This document shows positions 56,261 to 64,000 of a stretch of DNA of 64,000 nt, piece by piece. The position numbers and the translations under genes were made by a program. The notes below the pieces were generated by a model. The model saw only the letters and a list, made by a program, of their open reading frames with translations, was not told the DNA's origin and did no database searches. Source of the DNA: Pseudomonas putida (lineage in GTDB: Bacteria; Pseudomonadota; Gammaproteobacteria; Pseudomonadales; Pseudomonadaceae); NCBI RefSeq assembly GCF_022627325.1, contig NZ_JAETZZ010000002.1:62001-126000 (forward strand). The letters are read 5' to 3'. Every line of letters begins with the position of its first letter. Positions within the stretch are counted from its first letter, which is position 1.

Positions 56261-57556
56261 TCACAGATAGGGAACTGCCGGATAAGGGTTGCAGCCCTGC
56301 GCCAATGACTGTTCGTGGCTCACGTCAGGCCTTGCCGGTTCCAGGTTATAGACCGGTTTGTAGCGCACAGCCTGGCCGTTGGCTACATGGGTCAGGTGAC
56401 AGACCAATTGGCGCCGCATGCCGCCTCCATATTTGGCACCGCTCCAACGCGGGTTGTGGCCATACTTGCGCACCAGTTCGGCATACATGGCATCGGTCTC
56501 ATCGCTTTTGATCTTGCGCCCACACGCTGTCGGCGTAACCGAAAGCGTCCACACGCCTTTACCCAATTTCGGGTCATCACGCTGGATCCACCTGGCGGCC
56601 TCAATATAGCGGTCGCACGATTTCGCCGAGGCTTGCACCGGCCTTGGCAGGTCCTTGTGCTGCGCTCCAGCCTCGCAGGCGAACCGGGCTTTGCTGTCGG
56701 CGTTCTTGGGGAAATCCATTTTCACGGTAGGCACCCATCTGCCGGTTTTCTGGTAGTAGTCGAACTGATTCTTCATGGCATCCTTCTTGCCGCGCGCCTC
56801 GCTGTAAAAGAATGCCGCCACCGGGGCTTCATCGGTCCCCCAGGCAACTACCCTCAACTCCGTCTGTACCTGCCGGCCTTCCGTTCGGCCCGCGATCGAT
56901 TTGCGCGCTTTGATAAATTGCTCAAACGCATCCCGGCGTTCGGTGCGCGGCATGCTACCGCGCATGCTGAACGCACACTGCCGTTTATGGCGCTCTTGGC
57001 GGTTTGCACTACCGCCCAACCCCTCGTAGTGCTGTTTCCAGCCATTGAGGTCATTGATACCCAGTGCCTGGCAACTTTTTTCGACGTTTGATGTTTGCCT
57101 GTTATCACCACAGCCGCGCTCGGTGCGATCATCCGTCCAGGCATCGATGGGGTAAGCACAATAAACATCGAGTTTCGCCAGAGGCCGTTCGACAAACTGG
57201 CGCGGGGTGAAAATAATGCCGTTATTCGCTTTCATCCCAGGGTCTTCATAACCTATTCGATCACTGCGCATCCAGGACACCGAAACACCCCCAGAGGCCT
57301 GCGAGGCCGGGCTAGGGTTCCACACGTCATAACGGTTCGGCTGCCTTGCGCCCGCCTCATCCCACCGATGCGTCGCGCGCATCATCACGCCTGAGCAGTC
57401 CACCGCGGGGTCGTTACCGCAGCCGGACGGCGTGTCGTTGTATCAGCGGGTAACTTCCGACACGACAGACTCACAACTAGCAGCCTGCACTGACAGGGTG
57501 AACGTGATGAGCGGAATAAATAACACGGGCGCGACGTTGCCTGCCATTATATTCAT
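56261..57556 (-). pseudogene. Halovibrin-like secreted protein interrupted by an in-frame TGA
   Basis: Reading from ATG 57556 (AGAGG upstream) gives a signal peptide MNIMAGNVAPVLFIPLITF…VQAA, then SCESVVSEVTR, a TGA at 57443-57445 (codon 38), then YNDTPSGCGNDPAVDCSGVMM and an intact frame to 56261. The intact paralogue reads INRNYN at the same place, so the TGA replaces one residue. Without the stop the protein would be 431 residues with one C-terminal DUF2599-type module (RYIEAARWIQ… QGCNP). No other damage is seen: either a recent nonsense change or read-through. Internal GTG 57403 could give a form without a signal peptide. Confidence 0.75.
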
Positions 57557-57743
57557 GACATTGCCTCTGTTCAGTAGTGCAATTGATATAACTGCATGAA
57601 TGAGGCTAAAGTTATGAAGTCATGGCGACAACTGACAAAACTAATAGTTTTTTGAAGTAGCGGCACTTAATGGCAACATTACCGCTGGCACTGGACGGCG
57701 TTCGCGGTACAATCGCGCCCCCCGATTGTTCCAAGGATCGCCG

Positions 57744-58322
57744 ATGTCCGGCCTCGAACTCATCGCCGCCATCCTAGGCACTGCTGCCGTGTGGCTCACC
57801 GTCAAACAGAACGCCTGGTGCTGGCCGGTGGGCCTGGTCATGGTGCTTATTTATGGCTGGTTGTTCTTCGATGTGAAGCTGTACTCGGGGATGCTGCTGC
57901 AAGGCGCCTACGCGGTGTTGCAACTGTACGGCTGGTGGCAATGGAAACGCCCGGACCGCGCCGAGGATGCTCGTGTGGTGTCGCACCTGTCCAGGCGTGC
58001 GGTATTCACCGGGCTGGCGCTGGGCCTGGTGCTGAGCATTGCCCTGGGCGCAGCCATGGCCTATTGGACCGATGCCGTCCTGCCCTGGCTGGATGCCACG
58101 CTGACCGGCTTCAGCCTGGTCGCGCAAGTGTGGATGGCGCAGAAACGGGTGCAATGCTGGCCGCTCTGGGTGGTGGTCGATGTCGTCTACGTCGGGCAGT
58201 ACCTGCACCAGCAGCTGTACTTCACGGCAGGCTTCTTCGCCTTGCTGACCCTCATCGCCGTGCGCGGCTGGCTGGAGTGGCGCCATGACCCGGCCCTGCG
58301 GGCAACCGGGGTGCAGCCATGA
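57744..58322 (+). CDS. pnuC: Nicotinamide riboside transporter PnuC
   Basis: 192 residues, about seven helices; the family's NAWCWPVGLVMVLIYGWLFF, MLLQGAYAVLQLYGWWQW and QCWPLWVVVDVVYVGQYLHQ with the paired Trp residues of the substrate gate. PnuC takes up nicotinamide riboside by facilitated diffusion, trapped by a kinase; that kinase gene follows, overlapping by ATGA. AAGGA precedes the ATG. Confidence 0.92.
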   Translation: MSGLELIAAILGTAAVWLTVKQNAWCWPVGLVMVLIYGWLFFDVKLYSGMLLQGAYAVLQLYGWWQWKRPDRAEDARVVSHLSRRAVFTGLALGLVLSIALGAAMAYWTDAVLPWLDATLTGFSLVAQVWMAQKRVQCWPLWVVVDVVYVGQYLHQQLYFTAGFFALLTLIAVRGWLEWRHDPALRATGVQP

Positions 58323-58870
58323 AGGTGGTGGTACTGTGCGGCCCCGAGTCCAGCGGCAAAAGCTGGCTAAGCGGCGAAATCCAGGCGCACTTTGGTGGCG
58401 TGGTGGTCAGCGAGTACGTGCGGCATTTCATCGACCAGCACTGCCGCGACACCTGCTATGCCGATATCACCCCCATCGCCCGCGGCCAGTTGGCCTGGGA
58501 GGACCAGGCCCGGGAGATGGCGCCGCCGTTGCTGATCCTCGATACCCACCTGCTCAGCAATATGCTCTGGAGCCAGGCGTTGTTCCAGGATTGCCCTCCC
58601 TGGTTGGAACAGGCTTTGCTTGCACGCCACTACGACCTGCATCTGCTGCTGAGCCCGCAAGGGGTTGGCTGGGTTGCCGATGGCCAGCGCAGCCAGCCCG
58701 ACCTGGCTGACCGCCAGGCTTTCTTCGATGACAGCCTGCAATGGCTGCAACGGCATCAGCAAAGGCTGGAAATCATCGACGGCCACTGGCCCCAGCGTAG
58801 CGCTTCAGCATTGCGGGCTGTGCAGAACCTGCTGCAGGGCAGCGTGGCGCACTGCCCCACCGAGTGTTAA
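58319..58870 (+). CDS. Nicotinamide riboside kinase, NadR C-terminal domain type
   Basis: 183 residues with Walker A GPESSGKS (8-15), then VSEYVRHFID (a NadR-type block), and LLILDTHLLSNMLWSQALF (Walker B/D-T). It corresponds to only the kinase domain of E. coli NadR, without repressor or adenylyltransferase domains. It would phosphorylate nicotinamide riboside imported by PnuC to NMN. Coupled to pnuC by a 4-base overlap. Confidence 0.87.
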   Translation: MKVVVLCGPESSGKSWLSGEIQAHFGGVVVSEYVRHFIDQHCRDTCYADITPIARGQLAWEDQAREMAPPLLILDTHLLSNMLWSQALFQDCPPWLEQALLARHYDLHLLLSPQGVGWVADGQRSQPDLADRQAFFDDSLQWLQRHQQRLEIIDGHWPQRSASALRAVQNLLQGSVAHCPTEC

Positions 58871-59167
58871 CCCGGTGATACACCTGCCTGGGCCTTGACC
58901 CCCGTATTTGCGCACTTCCCCACCAATTTCGGGGGGAGTGTCAAGCGGATGAGACATTGTCGAAAAGCGCGCTGGGGGCAACGTGTATAGCGGGCAAAAC
59001 GGCAACTGCCGGCAAATCTGTCTCAGCACTGATACAACAACTTCCGGGTTCTCCCAGCTCATTTCTGCAACCTACTGAATTCAAAGGGTTATCCAAAAGC
59101 GGCACGGCTCCTGCTCTCCTCCTCGCAACGCTGAACCACGCCAGCGCACAAAGAAGGAATCGCCGTC
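58871..59167 (+). promoter_or_regulatory. Intergenic region before the fap operon
   Basis: 297 bases. Besides the sigma-54 promoter near its end it holds a 9-bp hairpin with one wobble (CACTTCCCC…GGGGGAGTG, about 58914-58942), probably ending the pnuC unit although no T-run follows. No gene is seen. Confidence 0.5.
59100..59115 (+). promoter_or_regulatory. Sigma-54 promoter upstream of fapA
   Basis: CGGCACGGCTCCTGCT has GG (59101-59102) and GC (59113-59114) with exactly 10 bases between and CGGCACG close to the -24 consensus TGGCACG. The predicted start is about 40 bases before the fapA GTG. Fap expression has been linked to RpoN in P. aeruginosa, as I recall. Confidence 0.7.
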
Positions 59168-59605
59168 GTGAGCACACTGGATAAAGGCATTACCCGCCTC
59201 CTGTTGGTCAGTTGCGTGTTAGGGGCAAGCATGGCGCTGCCGATCCAGGCAGCCGACGGGATCATCGTGATCACCCGCGATGTGCAACCGCGCATGGCGA
59301 TCCGTGCGCCACTGGCGCCCGACCCCAACCCAACCACCGCCAATGCCAACCCGTCCGCGTACGTGCTCAAGCAGAGCACAGAACTCAGTGACGGCGACTT
59401 CGCCAACATCACCAGCGGCACGGGCATCTCTTCGTTGATTACCCAGCAGACCGACAACCTGGGCGGCAACATCAGCAACCAGAACCAGCTGCCGAACCTG
59501 GCAGCTGGCCGTGGCACAGGCTCCGGCAACGGCATTTCAAACATGGTCAACTCGAGCGTCCAGCGTGGCCTTGCCCCCTTGCAGATCCTGACCGGAGGCA
59601 AATGA
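59168..59605 (+). CDS. fapA: Functional amyloid operon protein FapA
   Basis: 145 residues, GTG start with AAGGAA upstream. Signal peptide (LLLVSCVLGASMALPIQA, cleavage near 28), then a short periplasmic domain rich in Asn, Gln and Gly (QQTDNLGGNISNQNQLPNL). In Pseudomonas FapA is a periplasmic chaperone-like factor that sets the FapB/FapC ratio in fibres. Identified by its position as first gene of a fapABCDEF series and by size. Confidence 0.78.
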   Translation: MSTLDKGITRLLLVSCVLGASMALPIQAADGIIVITRDVQPRMAIRAPLAPDPNPTTANANPSAYVLKQSTELSDGDFANITSGTGISSLITQQTDNLGGNISNQNQLPNLAAGRGTGSGNGISNMVNSSVQRGLAPLQILTGGK

Positions 59606-59606
59606 G

Positions 59607-60185
59607 ATGAGGCAGACGTTGTCTATCCTGGCCACGTTGTTCAGCGTTTCGGCCCTCGCCCAGTCTCCCGTTCCCGTAGTCAACAATGCCACCATCGACA
59701 GCTCTGGCGCGCAATACCAAGGCAACTTCAGCGTGAACCAGGCCGCTGGCGACCGGCAGCAGCAGGCCAATGCCCGGGCTTTTGCGATTGGCCACGGGGC
59801 TGATGCAACCACGCAGATTCGCCAGCGCCAGCAGTCTGTGGTCGACCCCAATATGGGAGCCACCGCCAGCATCCAGGGCGGCGCCTTCAGCCATGGCAGC
59901 GGCGCTCTGGGGGTCAACCAGAGCGCAGGCGCCAGCACCCAGCAGGCCAATGCCCTGCGCATCAGCATCAGTACACAACCGCAAAGCATCGATGACAGCG
60001 TCCTGTTGCAGCAGAACGTGGCGCTGATCAACAGCTCCGATCCAACTGATACCTCACCCGGCTATCGCCAGGTCACCACCGGTGACCAGGCATTCACCGG
60101 TAGTCGCGGGGTCATCCAGCTGAATCAGAGCGCCGGGGTGGGCAACCAGACGGCAAACACCCTGAGCGTACGGGTCGCGAACTGA
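59607..60185 (+). CDS. fapB: Minor amyloid subunit FapB
   Basis: 192 residues with a signal peptide (MRQTLSILATLFSVSALA) and three imperfect amyloid-type repeats with the NQxAG…QQAN pattern (FSVNQAAGDRQQQANARAF, GVNQSAGASTQQANALRI, LNQSAGVGNQTANTLSV). FapB nucleates FapC fibre growth. GGAGG lies in the end of fapA; ATG is 1 base after that stop. Confidence 0.88.
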   Translation: MRQTLSILATLFSVSALAQSPVPVVNNATIDSSGAQYQGNFSVNQAAGDRQQQANARAFAIGHGADATTQIRQRQQSVVDPNMGATASIQGGAFSHGSGALGVNQSAGASTQQANALRISISTQPQSIDDSVLLQQNVALINSSDPTDTSPGYRQVTTGDQAFTGSRGVIQLNQSAGVGNQTANTLSVRVAN

Positions 60186-60232
60186 CCCAAACAGGTGAGA
60201 ACAACACTTAACCTAAAAGACGGAGAAACACC

Positions 60233-61729
60233 ATGAAACCCTCGATGGCAATCAAGCCTCTGGTTTTCGCAATTGCTGCGGTCATGGCTGTTGCTGCACA
60301 AGCGGATCAGAATGATAGACGCGGTGGCCACGGCCACAATAACAACAACAATCACCAGCAAATGGACAGGGCGGTTTATACCAACGCCAGTGCCACAGCT
60401 ACTGATTCCCAACGGAGCACGGGTAACTCCATCCGCAACGAAGGCACCATCAACGAAGCCGAAATGAGCAGCTCCGGCGCGGGTGCCAGTGGCAACGTCG
60501 GCGTCAACGTGGCGGCCGGTAACGGCAACCAGCAGGACAACGCCGCGGCCATTGCCAACACCTCGTCCGATAACGCCGACATCGACAACAGCTTCGTCTT
60601 CGGCACCGCCACCGCCTCCGCCGATGTGGTTCAGCGCAGCAACAACAACACTGTCAACAACTGGTCGACCCAAAGCTCGGCCGTCATGAGCGGCTCAGCT
60701 GATGGCAGCAGCGGCAACATTGGTATCAACGTGGCTGGCGGCGACCTGAACCAGCAGAAAAATACCATGGCAATCGCCAACAATGCCGCAGGTATCGGTA
60801 ACTCGAGCGCCACCGCTTCGGCCGATCAGAGCGGCCCTGGTCTGGTAGTCAACAACCGCGCCGACCGTACCTATACCGTCGACACATTGACCTTCACCAC
60901 CAGCAAGAGCGGTTCGTCCTCGCGTAGCGGCTCGTTCGATGCGAGCGTCGACAAGAGCTCCAGCTCGAGCTTCAGCATGGCTGGTTCCAACAGCAGCAGC
61001 GCCAGCGGTTCGAAGAGCAGCAGCTCTAGCGGCTCGAGCAGCATGAGCGCAAGCGGCTCCAACAGCAGCAGCGCCAGTGGCACCAACAGCATGGCTGCCA
61101 ACGGCTCCAGCGGTTGGGATGCCAGTGGTTCGGCCAGCCGGGACCACAGCGCTTCGTCCAGCGCTTCGCTCAATGCATCGCTCGATGCAAGCGCCAACGG
61201 CAGCGCCTCCTCGTCTGAAACCTTTGGTCGCTTCGAGCGCTCTCGCAGCGCCGAGTTCGACGCCTCGCTCAATGCCTCGCTGGATGCATCGGTCGACACC
61301 TCGCACGAGTCGGCCAGCAACTCGGCGTTCGACAAGTCCTACAACTCGTCCTTCGACAAGGCGTATGACTCTTCGTATGACCGTACCCGTGACTCGTCCT
61401 ATGACAAGTCTCGCGATACCGCCTACGAGAAGGCACATGACTCGGCATGGGAAAAAGCAAACGCTTCGGCCTACGAGAAAGCTGGCGAAAAAGCGTCGGA
61501 ATCTTCGGACAGCATCTCGAAGAGCTTCAGCGAGTCTAGCGAGTTTGCATTGAGCAACACCGTGTCGTTCCAAGTGCTGACCCCGACCGGCTGGGCCAAC
61601 CCTGTGACCAACACCGCTACCCTGAGTGGTTCGGTCAATGGTGGCAGCGGCAACCTGGGCGTCAACGTGGCAGCAGGTGTGGGCAACCAGCAAAGCAACT
61701 CGCTGGCCATCTCCAACACCTCGATGTAA
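60233..61729 (+). CDS. fapC: Major amyloid subunit FapC with very long Ser-rich linker
   Basis: 498 residues, signal peptide near 1-24. Three Fap amyloid repeats: GVNVAAGNGNQQ (90-101), GINVAGGDLNQQ (164-175), GVNVAAGVGNQQ (476-487). The second linker is huge: about 190-445, containing a Ser/Ala/Gly/Asn stretch (225-330) and seven tandem octapeptides (366-421; 61328-61495) of the form [FYW][DE]Kxx[DN]S[SA]. There is no cysteine. FapC polymerises on the cell surface in biofilms. GGAG precedes the ATG. Confidence 0.92.
   Translation: MKPSMAIKPLVFAIAAVMAVAAQADQNDRRGGHGHNNNNNHQQMDRAVYTNASATATDSQRSTGNSIRNEGTINEAEMSSSGAGASGNVGVNVAAGNGNQQDNAAAIANTSSDNADIDNSFVFGTATASADVVQRSNNNTVNNWSTQSSAVMSGSADGSSGNIGINVAGGDLNQQKNTMAIANNAAGIGNSSATASADQSGPGLVVNNRADRTYTVDTLTFTTSKSGSSSRSGSFDASVDKSSSSSFSMAGSNSSSASGSKSSSSSGSSSMSASGSNSSSASGTNSMAANGSSGWDASGSASRDHSASSSASLNASLDASANGSASSSETFGRFERSRSAEFDASLNASLDASVDTSHESASNSAFDKSYNSSFDKAYDSSYDRTRDSSYDKSRDTAYEKAHDSAWEKANASAYEKAGEKASESSDSISKSFSESSEFALSNTVSFQVLTPTGWANPVTNTATLSGSVNGGSGNLGVNVAAGVGNQQSNSLAISNTSM
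61328..61495 (+). repeat. Seven tandem octapeptide-coding repeats in fapC
   Basis: Units: FDKSYNSS, FDKAYDSS, YDRTRDSS, YDKSRDTA, YEKAHDSA, WEKANASA, YEKAGEKA. Each starts with an aromatic, then an acidic residue, then mostly Lys. The 24-base units have diverged in DNA but kept their pattern. Confidence 0.9.
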
Positions 61730-61742
61730 CAACTGCGGCCTG

Positions 61743-61769
61743 GAGGCCCCCTTCGGGGGGCCTCTTTCT
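61743..61769 (+). terminator. Intrinsic terminator with UUCG loop between fapC and fapD
   Basis: GAGGCCCCC (61743-61751) and GGGGGCCTC (61756-61764) flank TTCG, a C(UUCG)G tetraloop, followed by TTTCT. Placed inside the operon it would lower fapDEF transcription relative to the subunits. Confidence 0.8.
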
Positions 61770-61795
61770 AACAAGAAAAACAGGGGGCATCGAAC

Positions 61796-62476
61796 ATGCG
61801 CATGATCGCCTTGGCAATGTTGCTGAGCATGGCCGGTGTAAGCGAAGCAGCCCAGATGCCATTGTCCGTGCTACCGGGTGGCGCGGTGATCTACAAACCC
61901 ATCCAGAGCATCCGTGAGCGCAAGTTCGCTGACCTGGTACAGCAGAAAACCGACTTCAGTTGCGGTGCAGCCTCACTGGCGACGATCCTGCGCCAGGCCT
62001 ACTGGCTGGACGTCGACGAACAACACGTCATAGAAGGCATGCTGGCACACGCTGACCAGGACCTGGTCCGCACCCAAGGTTTCTCGATGCTCGACATGAA
62101 GCGCTACGTAGAAAGCCTGGGCATGCGTGCTCGCGGCTATCGGGTAGCCCCGGACACCTTGCACAGTATCCGCATTCCGGTGGTCGTGCTGATGGACATC
62201 CGCGGCTACAAGCACTTCGTAGTGATGCAGAAAGTCGACAAGGGCTGGGTCTACATCGGCGACCCGGTACTGGGGCACAAGCGGTTCAAGATCGATGACT
62301 TCATCAAAGGCTGGAACGGCATCATCTTCGCCGTCATCGGCCAAGGGTACGACAAGAGCAACATCTTGCTCGATCCGCCGCTGCCGCTGAGCGCCAAGAA
62401 CCGTGTCAGCAACTTCACCCCGGTGCAAGACGCCGAGCTGATGGACTTCGGCTTCATTCAAAGCGACTTCTTCTAA
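61796..62476 (+). CDS. fapD: FapD, C39-family cysteine protease
   Basis: 226 residues, signal peptide (MRMIALAMLLSMAGVSEA). Catalytic triad of the C39 (bacteriocin-processing) family: Cys56 (TDFSCGAASLATIL), His140 (RGYKHFVVM), Asp156 (YIGDPVLG). In the Fap system it processes or helps export the subunits in the periplasm. An alternative start two codons later is possible. Confidence 0.92.
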   Translation: MRMIALAMLLSMAGVSEAAQMPLSVLPGGAVIYKPIQSIRERKFADLVQQKTDFSCGAASLATILRQAYWLDVDEQHVIEGMLAHADQDLVRTQGFSMLDMKRYVESLGMRARGYRVAPDTLHSIRIPVVVLMDIRGYKHFVVMQKVDKGWVYIGDPVLGHKRFKIDDFIKGWNGIIFAVIGQGYDKSNILLDPPLPLSAKNRVSNFTPVQDAELMDFGFIQSDFF

Positions 62477-62508
62477 CGACAATGGGCAAGACGCTCCGGG
62501 AGCAACCC

Positions 62509-63252
62509 ATGAAGACCTCAATCTGGCTGGCCGCCACTTGCATGGCCGCCAGCCTTGCGACACAGGCAGAAACGTTCAAACCGATCGAGTTGAAGGACCA
62601 GGAACTGGCCAACCTGCGCGGGCGCTACGTAATGCCGGGGCGCATCGTCAGCTTTGGCATCGTCATGACCAGCACCTGGCAGAACGCCAACGGTGAAGTG
62701 ATCGGTGCAACTTCGGCGATGCAGATCCAGCAGTCGACCATCAAACCGCAGTTCTATGTATCGATGATCAATGAAAAAGGCCCAGGCAGGCCGCAATCGG
62801 GCAGCTCCGGTACCGGTACCGTCACCGGCGGTGCCGGCCTGAACACCACCGAAGGCGTGACCCAGGTCGTGCGTGCTGCCGGCGATTACAACACCGCCCA
62901 TAACACTGTCGATATCAACGTCACCAAGGCCAACCAGGCGCCGACGACACAGCCCCAAGGGCAGGTCCTGGCTGCCGGCGCTACGCTGGTCGGCGCCAAT
63001 GGCGCAGGGTCGCTGAGCGTTACCTCCAGTGGCCGCGGCGTGCAGCTGAGCATCATCGCCGGCAACAACCAGGGCAACACCCTGCAGCGCCTGGGGCAAG
63101 GCGGCCTCATGCAGAACACTACCCTGCTCGGAAGCAGCAACCGGGTCAGCAACCTGACGTCGCTCAATGTGGTGCTGCGTGACGCGCCCGCAGCCGGATC
63201 GATGGCCCCCAACCTTGATCAGCTTAAAGGCCTTCGTAATCTCGGATACTGA
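62509..63252 (+). CDS. fapE: Fap operon protein FapE
   Basis: 247 residues, signal peptide (MKTSIWLAATCMAASLATQA, cleavage near 20), then the FapE start IELKDQELANLRGRYVMPGRIVSFGIVM (given here in parts: LANLRGRYVMPGRI) and a Gly/Asn-rich body. FapE is a minor component of fibres. Start at 62509 has GGGAG upstream rather than the open frame at 62482. Confidence 0.87.
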   Translation: MKTSIWLAATCMAASLATQAETFKPIELKDQELANLRGRYVMPGRIVSFGIVMTSTWQNANGEVIGATSAMQIQQSTIKPQFYVSMINEKGPGRPQSGSSGTGTVTGGAGLNTTEGVTQVVRAAGDYNTAHNTVDINVTKANQAPTTQPQGQVLAAGATLVGANGAGSLSVTSSGRGVQLSIIAGNNQGNTLQRLGQGGLMQNTTLLGSSNRVSNLTSLNVVLRDAPAAGSMAPNLDQLKGLRNLGY

Positions 63253-63298
63253 TCTACGCTCAGTCTCATCGTATGTAGTCAGAAGGGACGGCTAACCC

Positions 63299-64000
63299 AT
63301 GCACCGTTTGTTGACGTTCAGAGCTATCGTTTGTTTGACAACCTTGGCCCCGGCCACTCTGCTACAGGCGGCAACCGACCCACAGGTCGAAACCCTCAAA
63401 CAGGAACTGATGGCGCTCAAAGAGCGCTACGAAGCCCAACAGAACGCACTGATGGTACTCGAGCAACGCCTGCGCCAGGTGGAGGAAGCGCCGCGAGCGC
63501 CAGCGCCCAAGCGCCTGACAAAGTCCCCGGCGGAGGGCGTCAAGGGTGGGCAAACCGTGGCATCGGGCGCACCCGGGACCACTGGCAGTTCCTATGGCCA
63601 ATCGCTGCAGGACGATTCGGAACCTGCGCAAAGTGTCTCCAACCTGTATGACGAAGCCAGCGGGTTCTTTGGCGGCGGCAAGTTCAGTATCGAAACCGGC
63701 CTGACCTACACCCACTACGACACGCGCGCCTTGACCCTCAACGGTTTTCTCGCCCTCGATTCGATCTTCCTCGGCAACATCAACATCGACCGCATCAAGG
63801 CAGACAACTGGACGCTGGACCTGACGGCACGCTACAACGTCGATCAGCGTTGGCAGTTCGACATCAACGTTCCCATCGTCTACCGCGAATCCACCTACTC
63901 TTCCGGCGGCGCAGGTGGCGCTGCCGGTGTCAGCTCCGATGGTACCGTTACCCGCGACCCAGCCCTGGGCGACATCAACGTCGGCGTGGCCTACAAGTTC
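63299..64000 (+). CDS. fapF: FapF outer membrane amyloid exporter, partial
   Basis: The frame opens at ATG 63299 (AAGGGA upstream) and is still open at the window end (234 codons seen). Signal peptide (…LAPATLLQA), then a coiled coil ([19 protein letters not shown]… around 30-60) which in FapF plugs or trimerises the pore, a Gly/Ser linker, and the start of the beta-barrel ([18 protein letters not shown]). FapF forms the trimeric channel through which FapB, FapC and FapE are secreted. The rest lies outside the window. Confidence 0.88.
   Translation, partial: MHRLLTFRAIVCLTTLAPATLLQAATDPQVETLKQELMALKERYEAQQNALMVLEQRLRQVEEAPRAPAPKRLTKSPAEGVKGGQTVASGAPGTTGSSYGQSLQDDSEPAQSVSNLYDEASGFFGGGKFSIETGLTYTHYDTRALTLNGFLALDSIFLGNINIDRIKADNWTLDLTARYNVDQRWQFDINVPIVYRESTYSSGGAGGAAGVSSDGTVTRDPALGDINVGVAYKF

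Noticed and set aside
57443..57445. In-frame TGA read as selenocysteine
   Set aside because: The intact paralogue has Asn rather than Cys there, no SECIS-like hairpin was recognised just after it, and no sel genes are in view; nonsense change or read-through is simpler.
61000..61500. Repeats in fapC considered as a CRISPR or DNA-level tandem array
   Set aside because: The periodicity is in the protein frame (24-base units with codon-level divergence) and lies within an open reading frame; there are no spacers. No CRISPR array or cas gene was seen in the window.

Overview
The window (about 62% GC by eye) looks like a chromosomal segment of a Pseudomonas putida-group bacterium. Several blocks have P. 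putida gene content and order as I remember it: ben operon with a second catechol 1,2-dioxygenase; DAHP synthase–parvulin–yejA/B/E-like genes–sigma-54 activator–3-hydroxybutyrate genes; azoreductase–LysR; uppP–sCache chemoreceptor. REP-like palindromes typical of the group lie between genes. Identifications rest on recognising protein motifs; no database search was run.

Layout. 0–5 kb: periplasmic quinohemoprotein alcohol dehydrogenase with an aldehyde dehydrogenase, then an Old Yellow Enzyme. 5–8 kb: LysR regulator, TraX-like and YdjM-like membrane proteins. 8–17 kb: complete benzoate operon benABCDK-catA-benE-benF on the minus strand, from a promoter carrying two BenR/XylS half-sites spaced as in Pm. 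17–19 kb: DAHP synthase preceded by two aromatic-rich leader ORFs and an intrinsic terminator, then a parvulin. 19–23 kb: peptide ABC transporter (binding protein plus two permeases, no ATPase). 23–29.5 kb: sigma-54 activator, three phased palindromes, a -24/-12 promoter and a 3-hydroxybutyrate operon (permease, dehydrogenase, ecotin, acetoacetyl-CoA synthetase). 29.5–34.5 kb: parvulin, two LysE exporters, AraC regulator, phosphatase, nitrilase-family hydrolase, Ogt. 34.5–38.2 kb: accessory-looking small secreted, lipid-anchored and cytosolic proteins, several paralogous. 38.3–41 kb: flavin reductase, MesD-type methionine synthase and its DUF1852 partner MesX, with a MetR-type box upstream. 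42–45 kb: MocR regulator between a carboxymuconolactone-decarboxylase-like gene and a GNAT/azoreductase pair. 45.4–47.8 kb: Cdd1-like protein, dead integrase tail, ABC-F protein. 48–54.4 kb: MFS, AzoR, LysR, MmcQ-like, DUF1294, UppP and a chemoreceptor. 54.5–58.9 kb: two convergent halovibrin-like genes, one interrupted by an in-frame TGA, then pnuC and a NadR-type kinase. 59–64 kb: fapABCDEF functional-amyloid operon, running off the window inside fapF.

How it works together. Benzoate enters through BenF/BenE/BenK, is converted to catechol by BenABC and BenD and opened by CatA. 3-Hydroxybutyrate is imported, oxidised to acetoacetate and activated to acetoacetyl-CoA under sigma-54 control. 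MesX/MesD with the flavin reductase makes methionine without folate. The most unusual items are the double aromatic leader before aroF, the serine/octapeptide linker inside FapC, the halovibrin–PnuC–NadR grouping with a stop-interrupted member, and the MetR-boxed mesXD operon.
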